The position numbers were made by a program, and so were the translations under genes. 64,000 nucleotides of DNA, from contig NZ_JAPCIA010000002.1 of the NCBI RefSeq assembly GCF_026107375.2, positions 310,001 through 374,000 on the forward strand, in the 5' to 3' direction. The notes under the pieces are model-generated. The model was not told the DNA's origin, ran no database searches, and saw nothing but the letters and a program-made list of their open reading frames with translations. Positions 61,046 through 64,000 of the stretch are shown piece after piece. Source of the stretch: Sphingomonas sp. BT-65. GTDB taxonomy: Bacteria > Pseudomonadota > Alphaproteobacteria > Sphingomonadales > Sphingomonadaceae. Every line of letters begins with the position of its first letter. Position 1 is the first letter of the stretch.

Positions 61046-62677
61046 ATGTACAAATACGACGAATATGACCACTCGATCGTCGCGTCCCGCGTCGAGGAAT
61101 TCCGCGACCAGGTGCAGCGCCGCCTCGCCGGCCAGATCACCGAGGACCAGTTCAAGCCGCTGCGGCTGATGAACGGCCTCTACCTCCAGCTCCACGCCTA
61201 TATGCTGCGCGTCGCGGTGCCCTATGGTACGCTCGACAGCCGCCAGATGCGCATGCTCGCGCACATCGCGCGCAAGTATGACCGCGACTATGGCCATTTC
61301 ACCACGCGCCAGAACATCCAGTATAACTGGATCAAGCTCGAGGACGCGCCCGACATCCTCGCCGATCTCGCGACGGTCGAGATGCATGCCATCCAGACCA
61401 GCGGCAACTGCATCCGCAACATCAGCAGCGATCAATATGCCGGCGCCGCGGCGGACGAACTGACCGATCCGCGCCCCTGGGCCGAGCTGCTGCGCCAGTG
61501 GAGCACCTTCCACCCCGAATTCAGCTACCTGCCGCGCAAGTTCAAGATCGCGGTAATCGCCGCGAACGAGGATCGCGCGGCGATGCGCCTCCACGATATC
61601 GGCCTGCAGATCGTCGAGAAGGACGGCGCGCTCGGCGTCGCCGTCTATGTCGGCGGCGGCATGGGCCGCACCCCGATGATCGCGCCGCTGATCAAGGACT
61701 TCGTGCCGTTCGACGATTTCATCAGCTACATGGAAGCCTGCCTGCGCGTCTACAATCGCTATGGCCGCCGCGACAATATCTACAAGGCGCGGATCAAGAT
61801 CCTCGTCCACGAGATCGGCGCGGACAAGTACCGCGAAGAAGTCGAGGCCGAGTTCGCCGAGGTCAAGAAGCTCGGCATCGACCCGCCGCGCGCCGAGTTC
61901 GACCGCATCGCCGCCCATTTCGCCGACCCGGCGTTCGAGACCGGCCTGTCGGACGACATCGATCGCAGCGATCCCGACTTCACGCTCTGGCTCGACCAGA
62001 ATGTCGCCGCGCACAAGCAGCCCGGCTACGCCATCGTCAATATCAGCCTCAAGCCCACCGGCGGCATCCCCGGCGACGCCAGCTCGGCGCAGATCGACCT
62101 CATGGCCGATCTCGCCGAGAAGCACAGCTTCGACGAGCTGCGCGTCACCCACGCGCAGAACATCGTGCTGCCGCATGTCCGCAAGGCCGATCTCTACGCC
62201 ATCTGGCAGCAGCTCGCCGACGCTGGCCTCGCCGAAGCCAATCTCGACCTGATCAGCGACATCATCGCCTGCCCGGGCCTCGATTACTGCTCACTCGCCA
62301 ACGCCCGCTCGATCCCCGTCGCGCAGAAGATCGCCAACCGCTTCGCCGATCTCGGCCGCCAGCGCGAACTCGGCGAGCTCAAGCTCAAGATCAGCGGCTG
62401 CATCAACGCCTGCGGCCATCATCACGCCGGCCACATCGGCATCCTCGGCGTCGACCGGAAGGGCGTCGAGAACTACCAGCTCTCGCTCGGCGGTTCGGGC
62501 GCGGAAGACGTGTCGCTGGGCCAGATCACCGGCCCCGGCTTCAGCGAGGACGGGATCGTCAATGCGGTGGAGAAGGCGACCGACGTCTATCTCGCCCAGC
62601 GCGAACAGGGCGAGCGCTTCCTCGACACCTATCGCCGCATCGGCATGGCCCCGTTCAAGGAGGCGATCTATGGGTGA
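61046..62677 (+). CDS. Siroheme [4Fe-4S] sulfite/nitrite reductase
   Basis: 543 residues, starting one base after the DUF2849 stop. Six-electron reduction of sulfite to sulfide (or nitrite to ammonia) in the cytosol. Cluster ligands Cys409-x5-Cys415 ('ACPGLDYCSLANA') and Cys452-x3-Cys456 ('SGCINACGHHHAGHIG') are intact, and the Cys that bridges to siroheme is Cys456. 'DYGHFTTRQNIQYNWIKLED' and 'TSGNCIRNISSDQYAG' are the siroheme-contact arginine motifs. With cysH downstream, sulfite is the likely substrate (CysI role). An NADPH or ferredoxin electron source is not in the window. Confidence 0.95.
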   Translation: MYKYDEYDHSIVASRVEEFRDQVQRRLAGQITEDQFKPLRLMNGLYLQLHAYMLRVAVPYGTLDSRQMRMLAHIARKYDRDYGHFTTRQNIQYNWIKLEDAPDILADLATVEMHAIQTSGNCIRNISSDQYAGAAADELTDPRPWAELLRQWSTFHPEFSYLPRKFKIAVIAANEDRAAMRLHDIGLQIVEKDGALGVAVYVGGGMGRTPMIAPLIKDFVPFDDFISYMEACLRVYNRYGRRDNIYKARIKILVHEIGADKYREEVEAEFAEVKKLGIDPPRAEFDRIAAHFADPAFETGLSDDIDRSDPDFTLWLDQNVAAHKQPGYAIVNISLKPTGGIPGDASSAQIDLMADLAEKHSFDELRVTHAQNIVLPHVRKADLYAIWQQLADAGLAEANLDLISDIIACPGLDYCSLANARSIPVAQKIANRFADLGRQRELGELKLKISGCINACGHHHAGHIGILGVDRKGVENYQLSLGGSGAEDVSLGQITGPGFSEDGIVNAVEKATDVYLAQREQGERFLDTYRRIGMAPFKEAIYG

Positions 62678-63122
62678 CACCAGCGATTTGCCGGCGAACG
62701 CCGGCGGGCTCCGCTTCCGCGACGACGAGGCGCATGACGAGCCCGCCGTCACGCTCGATTCGTTCCTCGGCCAGTCCAACGCCACCGCCGTCCGCATCGA
62801 GAGCGGCGAGGACGCCCGCGCGCTCCTCCCCCATCTCGATCGCCTCTCGCTGGTCGAAGTGAGCTTCCCCAAGTTCCGCGACGGCCGCGGCTACAGCTCC
62901 GCGCGCATCCTGCGCGAGGCAGGCTACATCGGCGAACTGCGCGCGCAGGGCGACGTGCTGGTCGACCAGATCCCGTTCATGCGCCGCTGCGGCTTCGACA
63001 GCTTCGCCCCCGAAGCGCCGGTGGACGAGGCGGTGCTCGCCGCGAGCCTCGCGCGCTACGACCATGTCTATCAGATCGCCGCGGACGGCCATGTCCCGGT
63101 GTGGAAACGGCGGCATGGCTAG
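62670..63122 (+). CDS. DUF934 domain protein of the sulfur operon
   Basis: 150 residues. ATG 62670 lies inside the end of the reductase gene (overlap 8 bases) with a perfect AAGGAGG upstream. 'LVEVSFPKFRDGRGYSSARI' then 'LREAGYIGELRAQGDVLVDQ' then 'IPFMRRCGFDSFA' is the DUF934 signature, a partner of sulfite reductases that may aid electron transfer. It overlaps the cysH start by eight bases. Confidence 0.92.
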   Translation: MGDTSDLPANAGGLRFRDDEAHDEPAVTLDSFLGQSNATAVRIESGEDARALLPHLDRLSLVEVSFPKFRDGRGYSSARILREAGYIGELRAQGDVLVDQIPFMRRCGFDSFAPEAPVDEAVLAASLARYDHVYQIAADGHVPVWKRRHG

Positions 63123-63882
63123 CGTGGCGCGCCCGATCGACCGCATCGATACGGCTCCGGCCTTCACGGAGCGCGACGCGCTGCGCCTCAACAACCTGTT
63201 CCGCGGCGCGTCGACGCAGGAGATGCTGCGCACCATGCTCGCCGAGCAGATGGCGGGCGAGGTCGCGATCGTCTCCTCCTTCGGCGCGGAATCGGCGGTG
63301 CTGCTGCATCTCGTCGCCTCGATCGACTCGTCGGTGCCGGTGATCTTCCTCGACACCGGCAAGCATTTTCCCGAGACGCTCGCCTATCGCGACCAGCTCG
63401 CGGCCAAGCTCGGCCTCACCAACCTGCGCATCGTCACCCCCGACGCCGAGACGATCGCCAGGAAGGACGAGACCGGCCTGCGCTGGTCCTACGATCCCGA
63501 CGGCTGCTGCGAGATCCGCAAGGTGATCCCGCTCGAAAAGGCGATGGCCGGGTTCGACGCCAGCATCACCGGGCGCAAGGCGTTCCAGGCCTCGACCCGC
63601 AACGCCCTCCCCCGCTTCGAGGTGGACGCCGCCGGCAAGCTCAAGATCAACCCGCTCGCCGACTGGACCAAGGCCGATCTCGACGCCTATTTCGAGGCGC
63701 ACGACCTGCCGCGCCACCCGCTCGAGGCCGAGGGCTATCTCTCGATCGGCTGCGCACCTTGCACCCACAAGGTGAAGCCCGGCGAGGATCCGCGCTCGGG
63801 CCGCTGGGCCGGCTGGGACAAGACCGAATGCGGCATCCACACCCCGGTCGCGGACGGCGATCCCGATCTGCCGGTGTTCTGA
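63115..63882 (+). CDS. cysH: Thioredoxin-dependent adenylylsulfate (APS) reductase
   Basis: 255 residues from ATG 63115, which overlaps the DUF934 gene by eight bases. Reduces activated sulfate to sulfite. The four cluster cysteines Cys131-Cys132 (GCCEIRK) and Cys213-x2-Cys216 (GCAPCTHKV) bind [4Fe-4S], which marks the APS-using class, unlike the PAPS-using enterobacterial CysH; the catalytic Cys239 is in 'TECGIHTP'. 'VSSFGAESAVLLHLV' is the P-loop-like adenylate region and 'LDTGKHFPETL' the substrate helix. Final gene of the overlapping cobA operon. Confidence 0.96.
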   Translation: MASVARPIDRIDTAPAFTERDALRLNNLFRGASTQEMLRTMLAEQMAGEVAIVSSFGAESAVLLHLVASIDSSVPVIFLDTGKHFPETLAYRDQLAAKLGLTNLRIVTPDAETIARKDETGLRWSYDPDGCCEIRKVIPLEKAMAGFDASITGRKAFQASTRNALPRFEVDAAGKLKINPLADWTKADLDAYFEAHDLPRHPLEAEGYLSIGCAPCTHKVKPGEDPRSGRWAGWDKTECGIHTPVADGDPDLPVF

Positions 63883-63885
63883 CCT

Positions 63886-64000
63886 TCAGGTGAAGAGCGG
63901 CGAGGTCAGCAGGACCAGCACGAGACTTCCGACCATCGCGAGCGAAGCATGGCCGAACCCGGCGGAGAGGCTGCGATTCAGGCGCTGGGCGAACCAGCGC
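63886..64000 (-). CDS. C-terminal end of a membrane protein (runs off the right edge)
   Basis: 38 codons (RWFAQRLNRSLSAGFGHASL, then AMVGSLVLVLLTSPLFT and TGA at 63886-63888). The end is one hydrophobic helix with a short tail after a basic cytosolic segment. It converges on cysH, with 3 bases between stops. Too short to name; a transporter or integral-membrane enzyme is likely. Confidence 0.5.
   Translation of the reverse strand, partial: RWFAQRLNRSLSAGFGHASLAMVGSLVLVLLTSPLFT

Overview
This 64 kb stretch of GC-rich chromosome looks like a sphingomonad (Alphaproteobacteria, Sphingomonadaceae or a close relative). The case rests on long TonB-dependent receptors, a LacI-regulated receptor, the SUF order rrf2-sufB-C-D-S-T-A, the alphaproteobacterial assimilatory sulfur block cobA-DUF2849-sulfite/nitrite reductase-DUF934-cysH, DUF2167 and DUF805 proteins, and inverted CCCCGG(A/C)-type intergenic repeats. 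No assignment below species-group level is justified. I found no rRNA, tRNA, CRISPR array or intact insertion sequence. No gene-free stretch exceeds 300 bases; the larger gaps are repeat elements (8302-8502, 36669-36792, 47636-47805, 50654-50848, 58577-58848) or regulatory leaders.

Layout. 1-4081: the N-terminal part of a TonB-dependent receptor (minus), a double helix-turn-helix protein with a LexA-type SOS box, then a visibly lower-GC accessory patch (2306-4081) with an unknown protein, a TIR-domain protein and an overlapping 54-residue zinc ribbon. This patch is the best candidate for an undescribed, probably defensive, system. 4318-13000: aconitase coupled to a small monooxygenase-fold protein, a secreted beta-helix protein, a PfpI-like amidotransferase, topoisomerase IB, an MscS channel, a DUF2167 protein and a MaoC dehydratase. 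13020-21500: thiolase, a DUF805 gene broken by an in-frame TAG, two small secreted proteins sharing a TGTATCATTA promoter motif, a divergent Lrp/VOC pair, thiL, the K+-independent proton-pumping pyrophosphatase hppA with a strong leader hairpin, and an EEP hydrolase.

21568-34673: a LacI regulator next to a large TonB-dependent receptor with stacked operators, an AspH-type dioxygenase, a double-domain M16 peptidase, the minus-strand run pyrD / acyl-CoA synthetase / ndh, and an AraC regulator. 34786-41696: the SUF iron-sulfur operon, with an Rrf2 regulator behind a perfect inverted repeat, interrupted between sufB and sufC by a repeat element and two small proteins, and ending in a probable CTG-started membrane peptide. 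41693-58576: mixed metabolic and envelope genes (VOC, 2-hydroxyacid dehydrogenase, SH3, GH127-like arabinofuranosidase, thiolase, prepilin peptidase, coniferyl-aldehyde-type dehydrogenase, class I amidotransferase, nitronate monooxygenase-like protein, glycosyltransferase, DHFR-like reductase, alpha/beta hydrolase, selO, astD). 58580-64000: a repeat element bounded by 13-bp inverted repeats, an AraC regulator, and the tightly overlapping operon cobA-DUF2849-sulfite/nitrite reductase-DUF934-cysH. In that operon the siroheme-forming methyltransferase is encoded beside the enzyme that needs siroheme and the APS reductase that supplies sulfite.

Starts were chosen from visible Shine-Dalgarno sequences and family lengths. 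Most of the other long open frames are antisense or frame shadows typical of high-GC DNA.
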